Assembly (NCBI RefSeq): GCF_022664395.1
Contig: NZ_JAKRET010000005.1
Coordinates: 1 to 64,000, forward strand
DNA: 64,000 nucleotides
Source: Sphingomonas lacusdianchii
Lineage (GTDB): Bacteria; Pseudomonadota; Alphaproteobacteria; Sphingomonadales; Sphingomonadaceae
Reading direction: 5' to 3'
A program made the position numbers and the translations under genes. Below are positions 26,894 to 35,138 of this stretch, in pieces. The stretch's first letter is position 1. Each line of letters starts with the position of its first letter. A model generated the notes under the pieces. That model was not told the origin of the DNA. It worked only from the letters and a program-made list of their open reading frames with translations, and ran no database searches.

Positions 26894-28012
26894 GTGGCGA
26901 GCAGTGCTGGATCGGACATTGGCAGCCTCGTCCGCGCGGCGGAGGACGGGTTGCTTGACCCCCAAGCGTCTCCGCGAAGGTACGATCGCGGCGGCGGGAC
27001 GGAAGGGCGGATTCGTCGGATGATGCAGCAGTTCGGCCGCGCATTCGAACGGCGTGGCGGCAGCGGCGAGGACGGCATTGACCCCGGGCTGGCCGTCGCG
27101 GCCGAGCTGGTTGCCGCGGCGATGGCGGAGCAGCTTGCCTCGTTCGGCAGACGTCAGAGCGTGACCGGTGCGGACCGCCGTTTCCTGGTGACCGCGGGCG
27201 GTCGCAGCTCAGCGGTCATCATCCTTGATCCGGGCATGCCGCGAGGTACGGTGAGGCAAGTGCCCTTCGAAGAGGCGGTCTCTCCCCAAATCCTGTCCCA
27301 GGCGGCGGAACGCATGTTCGCGGATGCGCGGGAGCTGAAGACCCGTTCGCCGGAAAGCCGCATCCTGTCCCAACTAGGGCCAGCCTCCGCTGATTTGGCA
27401 CGGGCGGTCGCACCCGACGTGATCGTCACGAGCCGCCCCCGAATGGTGCCGCTGTGCGTGCCGAACCCGATGATGACGGTCGACCACGCGGGCGAGCTGT
27501 CGACCGCGGGCATCATGTGCCGCAACCCCGCCGGTCAGCTCGGCGTTACAGCCTGCTATCACGGCACCGGCCCCGTCGGCACCCAAGTCGTCGTCGACCT
27601 GCGCCAGACCATGGTCGCCGCCGCAGATCTGATCCAGGATATCGTCTTCCTGCCGCTCGACGAGGCGATGAACCTGCCTGAATTGACTGCGTGCAGCGGT
27701 ATCCGCAGCGACGAGGCGCCGTCCGCGGGCATGCCCGTCCGCTTCGAGGGTGCGAAATCGGGTGCGGTCCGAACTCGAGTGTCTTCGCACGACGCGGGTC
27801 TGCTCCGCCGCCGCCCAGGCATACAACTGAAGGTCCAGACGCCTGCAGACACCAACCGCGGCGATTCCGGCTCCGCGCTGGTCGACGGCCGCGACCAGGT
27901 GGTCGGGTTCGCCTTCGAGCGCAGCGCGTACGGCGAGTTTCCGGAGATCACCGACTGGATCTGGGCGGGCAATGCGCTCGCCGCGCTCGGACTGACGCCG
28001 CTGAAAGTCTGA
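26894..28012 (+). CDS. Trypsin-like serine protease (first gene of island cassette)
   Basis: 372 residues from GTG 26894 (GGAG 7 bases upstream). No signal peptide. The C-terminal half is a chymotrypsin-fold protease: H223 in GVTACYHGTG, D256 in DIVFLPLDEA and S325 in TNRGDSGSALVDG form a plausible triad, with DQVVGFAF after the Ser as in trypsins. The N-terminal 130 residues (SDIGSLVRAAEDGLLD, FGRAFERRGG) look helical and may be an adaptor domain. A cytoplasmic trypsin-like protease next to a probable CHAT protease gene recalls bacterial conflict systems in which proteases act in cascades. Followed after 12 bases by the next gene, so operonic. Confidence 0.7.
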   Translation: MASSAGSDIGSLVRAAEDGLLDPQASPRRYDRGGGTEGRIRRMMQQFGRAFERRGGSGEDGIDPGLAVAAELVAAAMAEQLASFGRRQSVTGADRRFLVTAGGRSSAVIILDPGMPRGTVRQVPFEEAVSPQILSQAAERMFADARELKTRSPESRILSQLGPASADLARAVAPDVIVTSRPRMVPLCVPNPMMTVDHAGELSTAGIMCRNPAGQLGVTACYHGTGPVGTQVVVDLRQTMVAAADLIQDIVFLPLDEAMNLPELTACSGIRSDEAPSAGMPVRFEGAKSGAVRTRVSSHDAGLLRRRPGIQLKVQTPADTNRGDSGSALVDGRDQVVGFAFERSAYGEFPEITDWIWAGNALAALGLTPLKV

Positions 28013-28024
28013 AGGAGGATTGCG

Positions 28025-29023
28025 ATGGGATGGCTTGGTGATTTGTGGAAGACGGTGCGCGGCGCGGAGGCCGAGGACCTGATTTTCGCGCCCAACCTGC
28101 CGATGAAGGGGCTCGATGCGTCCAAGCCGATCGTGCGCGACAGCTGCTACGTCGAACTGGTCGTCGAGTCCCTACGACTAGAGCGGGCACGGGTGTTTGC
28201 AACCAAGTTTCACGGCATCGTCTATTCCTTCGTTAAGCTGTCGCGGCAGGGTGAGGAGAGCGCAGTCGTCGCCGCGGTGTCCAAACCGCCCAAGCTCGCC
28301 GAGCTCGATCCGAATTCTATCGGCAAGGTGATCACCGTTCACAAGTCGATGATGGGCGCGGTGCCGTGGCGCGGCGGCGACCTGGGGCTGGAGCTCGGGC
28401 TGTTCTCCGTCAAAGCTGGCAATGTGTTGACCCCGGTCGTTGACTACGTCAGCCGCGTGTCGCAGATCGCAGGGGTCAGCTTCGTCGGCGCGATCAAGCC
28501 GTTCGTGCCGCTGATCACCGAGGGCATGGACCTGATCGCGGGCCAGTCGAGGGACACCGCGCTGGAAGTCGGGATCGACACAACGATCAAGCTCGAACGC
28601 CCCGGCGCCTTCGCGATCATCGCCGCGAAGAAGGGCAGCATCGACGTCGCGCGGCTGTCGATCGATCCGGCGGACAACAAGCTGCTCGTCGCGGGCGAGC
28701 CGCTCAAGGCGGCGTATTGCGTGTTCTCGATCCGCGCGGTCGACCGCAAGGCCGATTACGGCGACATTCCCGAGCTGAAGGCGAGCTACGCCGCGTTCCG
28801 CGCCGCGATCCTGAAGGGGGTCGAGGCGGATGCGAAGGAGACGCTGGCGGTGTTCCGACGTACCGCGATCTTCTCCCCCGATCTGATCACCGCCGACGCG
28901 CGCCAGCTTGTCGCGGCCGCAGAGGAGCTGATGCGCGATGCGTTCGGCGGCGGCGCAATCTCCGACACTGGCCAGGTTCGCGGCGTGCCCGACACGCTCG
29001 CCGGCCTGCCGCTATACCAGTAG
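28025..29023 (+). CDS. Unknown protein, island cassette gene 2
   Basis: 332 residues from ATG 28025, with GGAGG in the 12-base gap. Not recognised. The first half is mixed alpha/beta (YVELVVESLRLERARVFATK); the middle has a hydrophobic patch (VVDYVSRVSQIAGVSFVGAIKPFVPLI) that is not clearly transmembrane; then beta-rich sequence (FAIIAAKKGSIDVARLSID) and a C-terminal helical region ending PDTLAGLPLYQ. No Cys clusters, nucleotide-binding or nuclease motifs were seen. Its fixed place between the trypsin-like and CHAT-like genes suggests an adaptor or a protease substrate; that is inference. Confidence 0.6.
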   Translation: MGWLGDLWKTVRGAEAEDLIFAPNLPMKGLDASKPIVRDSCYVELVVESLRLERARVFATKFHGIVYSFVKLSRQGEESAVVAAVSKPPKLAELDPNSIGKVITVHKSMMGAVPWRGGDLGLELGLFSVKAGNVLTPVVDYVSRVSQIAGVSFVGAIKPFVPLITEGMDLIAGQSRDTALEVGIDTTIKLERPGAFAIIAAKKGSIDVARLSIDPADNKLLVAGEPLKAAYCVFSIRAVDRKADYGDIPELKASYAAFRAAILKGVEADAKETLAVFRRTAIFSPDLITADARQLVAAAEELMRDAFGGGAISDTGQVRGVPDTLAGLPLYQ

Positions 29024-29027
29024 CGCC

Positions 29028-29540
29028 ATGCCCGCACGTTTCGTCCGCATTGCCTTCACCCCGGGCGGGTTCGTCGGGCGGGGCAAGGTGTGCGTCGAGC
29101 TGCCCAACCAAGACGACAAGCTTTTCGACGAGACCCTGGAGGTGGACACCCCGCCGTTCGACTATCCCGCGAGCGCGGGCGGCGTGGGCGGAACGATGCG
29201 CGACGCGGGCGAAGACAGGCCTGACTTCCCGCGGCATGTCGGCATGCTCGCCGATGTCGAGCGGGTCGGCGATCCGCTGTTCCGCTGCCTGATCCCCGAC
29301 CACCAAGTCAACGAGTTCCAGGCCGCGCGCAACGCCGCAAGCAACGAGGGCCTGCGCATCCGGTTGAACTTGTGCCGGTCCGACGACGACACTCCAGTAT
29401 CGCCTGGGAGGCGGCAGGGAGCGCAGCACCGTCGGGCCGTTATGTTGGAGGTCATGCAGGTGCTCGCCGGATTCGAAGCCGTAAGCCACCCCATCACAGG
29501 CCAAGCGCGAGACTCCGGCGAAACAGAAGGAGGTGGATGA
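29028..29540 (+). pseudogene. Truncated CHAT-type protease fused to remnant of a lysozyme-like gene
   Basis: Frame from ATG 29028, 4 bases after the previous stop. Residues 1-125 are coherent: FVRIAFTPGGFVGRGKVCVELP, then LFRCLIPDHQVNEFQAARNA and GLRIRLNLCRSDDD. This resembles the start of CHAT (caspase-like) domains, where GLRIRLxL...D leads into the LPWE motif, but here it breaks off before that motif and no catalytic His/Cys is present. The last 45 residues contain HRRAVMLEVMQVLAGFE, which is nearly identical to residues in the next gene (HRRAVMLEVMRVLAGFE). So a deletion apparently joined a CHAT gene to the tail of a vanished paralogue of gene 4. The CHAT call is moderate. Confidence 0.5.
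29425..29477 (+). repeat. 53-bp diverged direct repeat marking a gene-fusion scar
   Basis: 29425-29477 and 29717-29769 align without gaps over 53 bases with about 8 mismatches, mostly at synonymous third positions. The second copy lies inside the intact lysozyme-like gene. Divergence at silent sites suggests an old paralogue and not a fresh duplication. Confidence 0.75.
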
Positions 29541-29541
29541 A

Positions 29542-30090
29542 GTGGCCTATAAATTTCTGTCGCTGAAAGTGAAGAACCGAGGAACTCCACCCGATGCCTT
29601 CCTGAATGAGCTTGTCGCTTGGGGGAAGGCCGCACCTGACGCAATCTTTGCGCCCAATACGGTGCACGACGTCTATTCCTCGGTTCGGGAAGCATTGGGG
29701 CCGTGGCTCGATCCCAAGCACCGCAGGGCCGTGATGCTGGAGGTCATGCGGGTTCTCGCCGGGTTCGAGTCTTCCTGGAAATGGAATGCTGGCGTCGATG
29801 TCACCAACCCTACCTCCACGACGCCGACTACGATCGAAGCCGGGGCTTGGCAGGTCAGCGCCAACTCGTTGAGCTTCGGACAGGACCTTAAGGATCTGGT
29901 GAACGCCAGGGTCGGCACGACAGACGGCAATGCTTTCCAGGCCGCAATGAAAAGCGACCATGCGCTCGCGATGGAATATATCGCCCGGTTGCTCCGGCAT
30001 ACGGTCAATCACAACGGCCCCGTGAAACGCCATGAGATCGATCCTTGGCTCAGCCGTGACGCGGTGGCTGAATTCATCAGTCTGATCTGA
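29542..30090 (+). CDS. Lysozyme/transglycosylase-like protein, island cassette gene 4
   Basis: 182 residues from GTG 29542; AAGGAGG lies 8 bases upstream, which fits better than the earlier GTG at 29533. E76 in LAGFESSWKWNAG followed by EAGAWQVSANS resembles the lysozyme-superfamily pattern (catalytic Glu-Ser, then GxxQxx) of lytic transglycosylases, so it may cut peptidoglycan. No signal peptide or membrane segment is visible, so export would need another route or the target is internal. Start overlaps nothing downstream; the next gene follows after 27 bases. Confidence 0.55.
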   Translation: MAYKFLSLKVKNRGTPPDAFLNELVAWGKAAPDAIFAPNTVHDVYSSVREALGPWLDPKHRRAVMLEVMRVLAGFESSWKWNAGVDVTNPTSTTPTTIEAGAWQVSANSLSFGQDLKDLVNARVGTTDGNAFQAAMKSDHALAMEYIARLLRHTVNHNGPVKRHEIDPWLSRDAVAEFISLI

Positions 30091-30117
30091 TTTCATCTCG
30101 TAACGGGGGACATCTCG

Positions 30118-31056
30118 ATGCCGGATTTCGTGCTGGACTATGCGCTGTTCGAAAGGGCTGCGAGGCGCAACAACTATCCTTTGGACCATGGCTCCCTCAT
30201 GTTCTTCGGCGTCAGGGGAGCCTTGCCTCTCGATGTATCGGGCACGCCCTTCGCGAATGGACATCCGATGCGCGTCACCGATCCCGATCATCTGCTCATG
30301 CGCTGCACGCTTGGCCAGGTGCGATCGTCGGAACAGACGCTGGCCGTCTTCCCCGGCTCGACGGTTCCCACCCTGAAATATGTGAAGGCTGCGATCGCCA
30401 AGGGCGGCGCAGGCGTCAACACGCTGATGCTGGGAAAATATGCCTACACTCGAGGCATACACAAAAGCAGCAAGCCCACCGGCCACCGCGCGTTCCTGCA
30501 GGCCATGTTCTTCCCGGTCTGGCGAACGGCCGACGATACCGATTACGATCTCGATGACCAGATTGACAATGATGGCGGCATCGTGGCGGACAATCTACAC
30601 TGCGCCTATCACGATAACCTCGCAACGCCGGGCTACAGTAGCGCGGGATGCCAGGTGGTCGCGGGTCGGCCTTCAATGCCCGCCAACGGCAACCTTCCCG
30701 AGAGCGGGCCGTGGAAGCGCTTCATTGAAAACGCCTACGGCGCGGCGCAACCCCTCCAAAAAACCTATGCCTATTATCTTTTCAGCGGCACGGAATTGGC
30801 GATGGTCGCCCTCAAGCCGGACAGTGATCTGGTCCAGTCAGTACGATTCGGCTCGGAGGGTACTTTGGTAAAGGATGTGCAAATGGCCCTCAAAGCTAAA
30901 GGGTATCCGTTGGGCACGGTTAACGGCGAGTTTGACCGCGATACGTTAGAAGCGGTCATCCGCTTTCAGATCGCCAATTTCGGCAAAGGCCAAGCAGACG
31001 GAATCGTCGGCGCGAATACCGGCGTAGCACTTGGCGTGGACATGCCGACGCTTTAA
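30118..31056 (+). CDS. Peptidoglycan-binding protein with L,D-transpeptidase-like N-terminal domain
   Basis: 312 residues from ATG 30118 (GGGGG about 8 bases upstream). Residues about 240-305 form a PG_binding_1 domain (LVKDVQMALKAKGYPLGTVN, GEFDRDTLEAVIRFQ, DGIVGANTGVALG). The N-terminal 230 residues contain NLHCAYHDN and YSSAGCQVVAG; the H...SxGC arrangement recalls YkuD-type L,D-transpeptidases and related phage lysin domains, but I could not confirm the family. No signal peptide is seen. With the lysozyme-like neighbour it forms a cell-wall-active pair at the end of the cassette. Confidence 0.6.
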   Translation: MPDFVLDYALFERAARRNNYPLDHGSLMFFGVRGALPLDVSGTPFANGHPMRVTDPDHLLMRCTLGQVRSSEQTLAVFPGSTVPTLKYVKAAIAKGGAGVNTLMLGKYAYTRGIHKSSKPTGHRAFLQAMFFPVWRTADDTDYDLDDQIDNDGGIVADNLHCAYHDNLATPGYSSAGCQVVAGRPSMPANGNLPESGPWKRFIENAYGAAQPLQKTYAYYLFSGTELAMVALKPDSDLVQSVRFGSEGTLVKDVQMALKAKGYPLGTVNGEFDRDTLEAVIRFQIANFGKGQADGIVGANTGVALGVDMPTL

Positions 31057-31410
31057 GTCATGCTTATAAGTTGCCCTAGCGGCGGTTAGATGAATGAACG
31101 ATTACTTCCTTTGTGGACATATAGATGCGGACTTACCGCATCACCCGAAATAAGGGGCAAACGAGAGAGGGGTTGCGCTGCCCAACAAATGACCGGTTTC
31201 GGTTTAGACCGACGTTCAGAACCGCGCAGCTATACGACTGGTTTGTCCCCAACTTGAGCCGTTAGGAGCAGTTGACCGGAGCTGCCGTGCCGGCCGGTTG
31301 GCTTCCATGAATAAGCGGCCACCTTGAAGTAGCCTGAAAGGCACAGCGAACGACCGGAAATGTGTTATTCGGCCTATTGGCGGCTTCAAATTGCGTCTGC
31401 CTACAGGTGA
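31057..31410. other. Intergenic gap between cassette and integrase
   Basis: 354 bases separating the plus-strand cassette from the convergent integrase gene. No frame is convincing. Contains decayed ACCGG/CGTTC-rich repeat-like sequence similar to that at 26.3-26.8 kb. Confidence 0.5.
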
Positions 31411-33228
31411 TCACATCAAATTCCGGGCGAGTGCGATCAGTGGTTTCCAATCGACCGATGGGTAGTGAATTTGCTCGATCGCATCTCGCAGTACCGCAAT
31501 GTCAGCGCCGCGCCCATACAACGTGCTGACTGAACCATCTGCGTGACCAAAGATTAGGTCGACGATTTCCTTTGCGACTTTACCGCGCACGGCTCGCTTG
31601 CCGGTATGACGGAACGAGTAAAATACCAACTCCGGATCGGATAGACCGATATCGTCAAGGAAGTCGTTCATTACTCTCGATAGGCGTTGTGTTCGGCTAC
31701 CATATTTGTTCGTCTTGAGCTCGGGGAACAGCCACTCTGCACCTTCCGAATGACGGGTATCCACCATGTCGAGGAAGCCGGCCTCAAGGAGAATAGAATG
31801 TAACGGGATGTCCCGCTTGGCGCTGGCAGTCTTCATCCGCTTGGCCGGGCCTTGCTGCTCCTGACGGACACGGATGCGATCCGGCTCAATAGCGATGTAT
31901 GGGATGCCATCATAGGTCTTGATGTTGCCCGGCCGCAGCTTGCCCAACTCGTCGAGGCGGCAACCGGTGAATGGAGCAAGCGTCAGTATCCAGAACAGCG
32001 TTCGTTGCGCTACGCCGCTGCGTTCGGGCAAAGGTGAGGTAAAAATCCTGACCATATCTTCCGGTTCGAAGGCGAGGCGTGCATCCTCCAACGATTTCTT
32101 GGCCATGGATTTCACGGTTTTGGCTACGTTGCCGTCGATGACCTCCAGTTCCTCGACCGCGTGCTCGAGAGTCACCCTTATGGCCGAAAGCGCTTTGTTG
32201 ACAGTTGCGGGCGATAGCGTGGGTAATCCCTCGTTTTCTGCCAGTTCGACCTGTTCCAGCAAAGGAAGGGCAGTCACATCCTGCTTAGCCCGGCTTGGAA
32301 GTCCGGAGCAGACGCGGCGATAGGCGCGTACCATCGACGCGGTGACCTGATCGACGGGTGGGTCGTCATGAAGCTGAGCAAAGCGCTTCACAGCGGTTCG
32401 CCATTCGTCGACGAGTTTGGCCTCGCGCGGCTCGAACGTTGCCCAGGCTTCATAGACTTGGGTAATGGTCGGCACCGTCTTGGCTGGTTGTACCGGCAGA
32501 TGTGGTTCGTTGGAGGATGCAGAAAGCGTAGAGGCCGCCGTTCCGGAGCCGGTAACGAGGACCGAGGGTGGTAGGATACGGCGCCGCGCGGGATCAATGC
32601 TGAGGGCGCACGCAGTGCAGAGCCTGTCGAGGTAAGCGCGACCAATCGCCTCATAGAGTTCGGGCGCCAGCGGCCAGTCCAAGGTGTTCGCGGAGGCCAC
32701 CGCCGCGATAAACCACTCGATCGGATCGAGGGAGGGGAGGGCGGCGACCCGCTGTAGAGTCTCCAGCCAGGGCAGGGGCATGAAGTCAGGAACCGCATTC
32801 AACATGGCGGTTCGGCTTGCGTGATCGCGCAAATCATCAAGGCCCGGTGGTACGCCGAAGTCGTAGCGGGCGCCGGGCGCATGGTCGATCAGGCCGTTGG
32901 CATGTTCGAATGCCCCGAGTTCGAGCGTGGCGAGCTTCTGCGCCACGCCCCGGAGTTGCTCGTCCGTCTGTCCGTCGAGAAAATCATCGACCATTACACG
33001 CGCCGAGCGAAGTTGCCGGCTGGCTAAGGCGCGACGAGCCGCGGCAAGCTTCTGCTCATAGACCACGGCATGTGGGTGGTAGCGCTGACGGGCTTCGTCG
33101 GGATCGCGGGTATCGAGGGTGCGCTTATACTCGGTCGACGCGCCGTTGAAGAACGGGCGGAGCGCGGCGGGGACGACCCGTCGAAAGTAGAAAATGCCGG
33201 TGCGAGGATCTTTGAACGGAGCAGCCAT
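31411..33228 (-). CDS. Tyrosine recombinase (island integrase)
   Basis: 605 residues from ATG 33228; homology starts with MAAPFKDPRTGIFYFRRVVPAALRP, an N-terminal domain common in island integrases of this class. The C-terminal catalytic domain shows the recombinase residues: Arg in FTGCRLDELGKL, His-x-x-Arg in FYSFRHTGKRAV, His in LIFGHADGS and nucleophile Tyr in VSTLYGRG. It lies 96 bases from the 3' end of tRNA-Glu and points away from it, the standard layout for an island inserted at a tRNA 3' end. Unusually long middle region (residues 150-330). Confidence 0.9.
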   Translation of the reverse strand: MAAPFKDPRTGIFYFRRVVPAALRPFFNGASTEYKRTLDTRDPDEARQRYHPHAVVYEQKLAAARRALASRQLRSARVMVDDFLDGQTDEQLRGVAQKLATLELGAFEHANGLIDHAPGARYDFGVPPGLDDLRDHASRTAMLNAVPDFMPLPWLETLQRVAALPSLDPIEWFIAAVASANTLDWPLAPELYEAIGRAYLDRLCTACALSIDPARRRILPPSVLVTGSGTAASTLSASSNEPHLPVQPAKTVPTITQVYEAWATFEPREAKLVDEWRTAVKRFAQLHDDPPVDQVTASMVRAYRRVCSGLPSRAKQDVTALPLLEQVELAENEGLPTLSPATVNKALSAIRVTLEHAVEELEVIDGNVAKTVKSMAKKSLEDARLAFEPEDMVRIFTSPLPERSGVAQRTLFWILTLAPFTGCRLDELGKLRPGNIKTYDGIPYIAIEPDRIRVRQEQQGPAKRMKTASAKRDIPLHSILLEAGFLDMVDTRHSEGAEWLFPELKTNKYGSRTQRLSRVMNDFLDDIGLSDPELVFYSFRHTGKRAVRGKVAKEIVDLIFGHADGSVSTLYGRGADIAVLRDAIEQIHYPSVDWKPLIALARNLM

Positions 33229-33304
33229 GCGGATCACTTTGTACGCATCCTTTGTACACAAGGATGGGTAAAGCGTCCATGAAGACCGCATACACCGCGC
33301 AAAT

Positions 33305-33319
33305 CCGCCATTTTGGCGG
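33305..33319 (-). terminator. Short hairpin downstream of tRNA-Glu
   Basis: CCGCCATTTTGGCGG: 6-bp stem, 3-base loop, 5 bases past the tRNA CCA end in transcription direction. No long T-run, so termination strength is uncertain; it may also be part of the attachment site. Confidence 0.4.
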
Positions 33320-33323
33320 GCGC

Positions 33324-33398
33324 TGGTGACCCCTACGGGAATCGAACCCGTGTTTTCGCCGTGAGAGGGCGACGTCCTAACCGCTAGACGAAGGGGCC
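33324..33398 (-). tRNA. tRNA-Glu (anticodon CTC)
   Basis: Minus strand, 75 bases including an encoded CCA. Acceptor stem GGCCCCT pairs with AGGGGTC; D-arm region GTCTAGCGGTTAGGAC; anticodon loop CTCTCAC between TCGCC and GGCGA gives anticodon CTC; T-arm ACGGG-TTCGATT-CCCGT. It is next to the integrase gene and is the likely integration target of the island on its left. Confidence 0.95.
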
Positions 33399-33548
33399 GC
33401 TTGCGGGAAGGGGCGCTCCTACGCCGCGCCTCTGGCCGCGTCAAGCCGTTCGGTGGACGTTCCACGGCGGGACGGTCGTTCATCGCCGCGAAACCTTTTG
33501 CCGGCTGCGGGATTGAAGCGACAAACCCTGTGCATAAAGGCATTCGTC
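33399..33548. other. tRNA-Glu 5' flank
   Basis: Non-coding; should contain the tRNA promoter on the minus strand. I did not find a convincing -35/-10 pair. Confidence 0.3.
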
Positions 33549-33626
33549 ATGGCCAAGGCCGTTCCGCTGATCCTGTCGCTGATCCCGCTTGCCGCCGTTA
33601 TCGGGACGTGCGTCGCCTGTCCGTGA
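33549..33626 (+). CDS. Possible 25-residue hydrophobic peptide
   Basis: ATG 33549 to TGA 33626 encodes a peptide that begins MAKAVPLILSLIPLAAVIG and ends CVACP: a charged N-terminus, one hydrophobic helix and two Cys, like a tiny membrane or secreted peptide. There is no strong Shine-Dalgarno site and no partner gene. It may be chance; listed because composition and amino-acid order are signal-like. Confidence 0.25.
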   Translation: MAKAVPLILSLIPLAAVIGTCVACP

Positions 33627-33670
33627 TCTTCGGCGCGTTGTTCCGCCATTCGCCATGACCCCCTTAAACG

Positions 33671-33700
33671 AAAGGCCGCCGGATCGCTCCGGCGGCCTTT
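33671..33700 (-). terminator. Rho-independent terminator of rpsF-rpsR-rplI
   Basis: AAAGGCCGCCGGA and TCCGGCGGCCTTT form a perfect 13-bp stem with a 4-base loop, with A/T-rich flanks. It sits 23 bases after the rplI stop and ends the ribosomal-protein operon; being symmetrical it could also work from the other side. Confidence 0.85.
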
Positions 33701-33723
33701 GTCTGTCGGTCGAGGCGAGGGGC

Positions 33724-34314
33724 TCAGCCCTGCGCTTCTTCCTCTGCGTCGTCACGGGCGATTTCGCCCGGTTCGGCGTTGGGATCATAGTCTTCGGTGA
33801 AGCCGGCATCGTCACGCTCGAACATCGAGGCCATGACGTCGACGCCCTGCGCCTGCATCTCGGCTTCTTCCGGCGAACGCGCGACGTTGACCTTGACGGT
33901 CACGGCGACTTCCGGGTGCAGCGCGACCTTCACGTCGTACAGGCCGATGGCCTTGATCGGACGGTCGAGCACGATCTGCGACTTGTCGACCTTGTGGCCG
34001 TCGGCGACGAGCGCCTCGACCAGATCGCGAACCGCGACCGAACCGTAAAGCTGGCCGGTGTTCGACGACTGACGGATCAGCGTGACCGAAACGCCTTCCA
34101 GCGTCTTGGCTTCGGCTTCGGCGTCGGTGCGACGGGCGGCGTTGTCGGCGACGATCCGCTCGCGGTTCGCCTCGAACACCTTCTTGTTGGCTTCGTTGGC
34201 GCGCAGCGCCTTCTTGCGCGGCAGCAGGAAGTTACGGGCGAAGCCGTCCTTTACCTTCACCACGTCGCCGATGGCGCCGAGCTTCTCGACGCGTTCCAGC
34301 AGAATGACGTCCAT
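33724..34314 (-). CDS. rplI: 50S ribosomal protein L9
   Basis: 196 residues. N-terminal L9 domain [20 protein letters not shown] and [19 protein letters not shown], long connecting helix, then C-terminal domain ([20 protein letters not shown]). L9 binds 23S rRNA near the L1 stalk. Longer than the usual roughly 150 residues because of an acidic C-terminal tail ([20 protein letters not shown]), seen in many alphaproteobacteria. Third gene of the rpsF-rpsR-rplI operon, 12 bases after rpsR. Confidence 0.97.
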   Translation of the reverse strand: MDVILLERVEKLGAIGDVVKVKDGFARNFLLPRKKALRANEANKKVFEANRERIVADNAARRTDAEAEAKTLEGVSVTLIRQSSNTGQLYGSVAVRDLVEALVADGHKVDKSQIVLDRPIKAIGLYDVKVALHPEVAVTVKVNVARSPEEAEMQAQGVDVMASMFERDDAGFTEDYDPNAEPGEIARDDAEEEAQG

Positions 34315-34326
34315 GTCGGGCGCTCC

Positions 34327-34551
34327 TTACTTAACGATGTAGGGCAGCAGGCCCAGATGGCGGGCGCGCTTGATGGCCTGGGCCAGTTCGCGCTGCTTCT
34401 TGGCGCTCACCGAAGTGATGCGCGACGGGACGATCTTGCCGCGTTCGGACACGAAGCCCTGCAGCAGACGAACATCCTTGTAGTCGATCCGGGGAGCGTC
34501 CTTGGCGGAGAAGGGGCAGCTCTTGCGGCGGCGGAAAAACGGACGTGCCAT
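34327..34551 (-). CDS. rpsR: 30S ribosomal protein S18
   Basis: 74 residues, [59 protein letters not shown]: canonical S18, which pairs with S6 on the 30S platform. Length and sequence are normal. Lies between rpsF and rplI with 12-base gaps on each side, so one transcript. Confidence 0.98.
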   Translation of the reverse strand: MARPFFRRRKSCPFSAKDAPRIDYKDVRLLQGFVSERGKIVPSRITSVSAKKQRELAQAIKRARHLGLLPYIVK

Positions 34552-34563
34552 GGGTGCTGCTCC

Positions 34564-34989
34564 TTACGCTTCGACTTCGGCCGACGGCTCGCGCTCGCGG
34601 CGCGGACCACGGTCGCCACGATCGTCACGGTCACGGCCACCACGACGGTCGCCACGCTCCGAACGCTCGCTCTTGCGCATCATCACGGTCGGACCTTCCT
34701 CATGCGCGTCAACCTTGACGGTCATGAAGCGGATCACGTCTTCGTTGATCTGCGTCTGACGCTCCAGCTCGGCCACGACGTCGCCCGGCGCGTCGATTTC
34801 GAGCATGACGTAATGCGCCTTGCGGTTCTTCGCGATGCGATAGGCGAGGCTGCGCAGGCCCCAGGTTTCGGTCTTGACGACCTTGCCGTTCATATCCTGA
34901 ACGATCTTGGTGGCGGTTTCCGCCAGCGCGTCCACCTGCGCCTGTGCCAGATCCTGGCGCGCAAGGAACACGTGCTCGTAGAGAGCCAT
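34564..34989 (-). CDS. rpsF: 30S ribosomal protein S6
   Basis: 141 residues from ATG 34989: [20 protein letters not shown], then [20 protein letters not shown], the S6 ferredoxin-like fold that binds S18 and 16S rRNA. The C-terminus has a charged Arg/Asp-rich tail ([17 protein letters not shown]) typical of alphaproteobacterial S6. First gene of the operon. Confidence 0.97.
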   Translation of the reverse strand: MALYEHVFLARQDLAQAQVDALAETATKIVQDMNGKVVKTETWGLRSLAYRIAKNRKAHYVMLEIDAPGDVVAELERQTQINEDVIRFMTVKVDAHEEGPTVMMRKSERSERGDRRGGRDRDDRGDRGPRREREPSAEVEA

Positions 34990-35138
34990 GTGTCTTTCTC
35001 GTCTGTTGGCCGATCGCTGACGCCGCGCCAATCGCGAACGCCCCTCCGGCTGTCGTCTTCAAATGCAGGCCGGGGCGACAGGACATGCCTGCCACCCCGG
35101 ATGCGCTCCCCTTACCCGAATCGGGCGGGAAAGCAAGG

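Noticed and set aside
33070..33282. Plus-strand frames opposite the integrase start
   Set aside because: Antisense to the recombinase N-terminal domain, no independent support.
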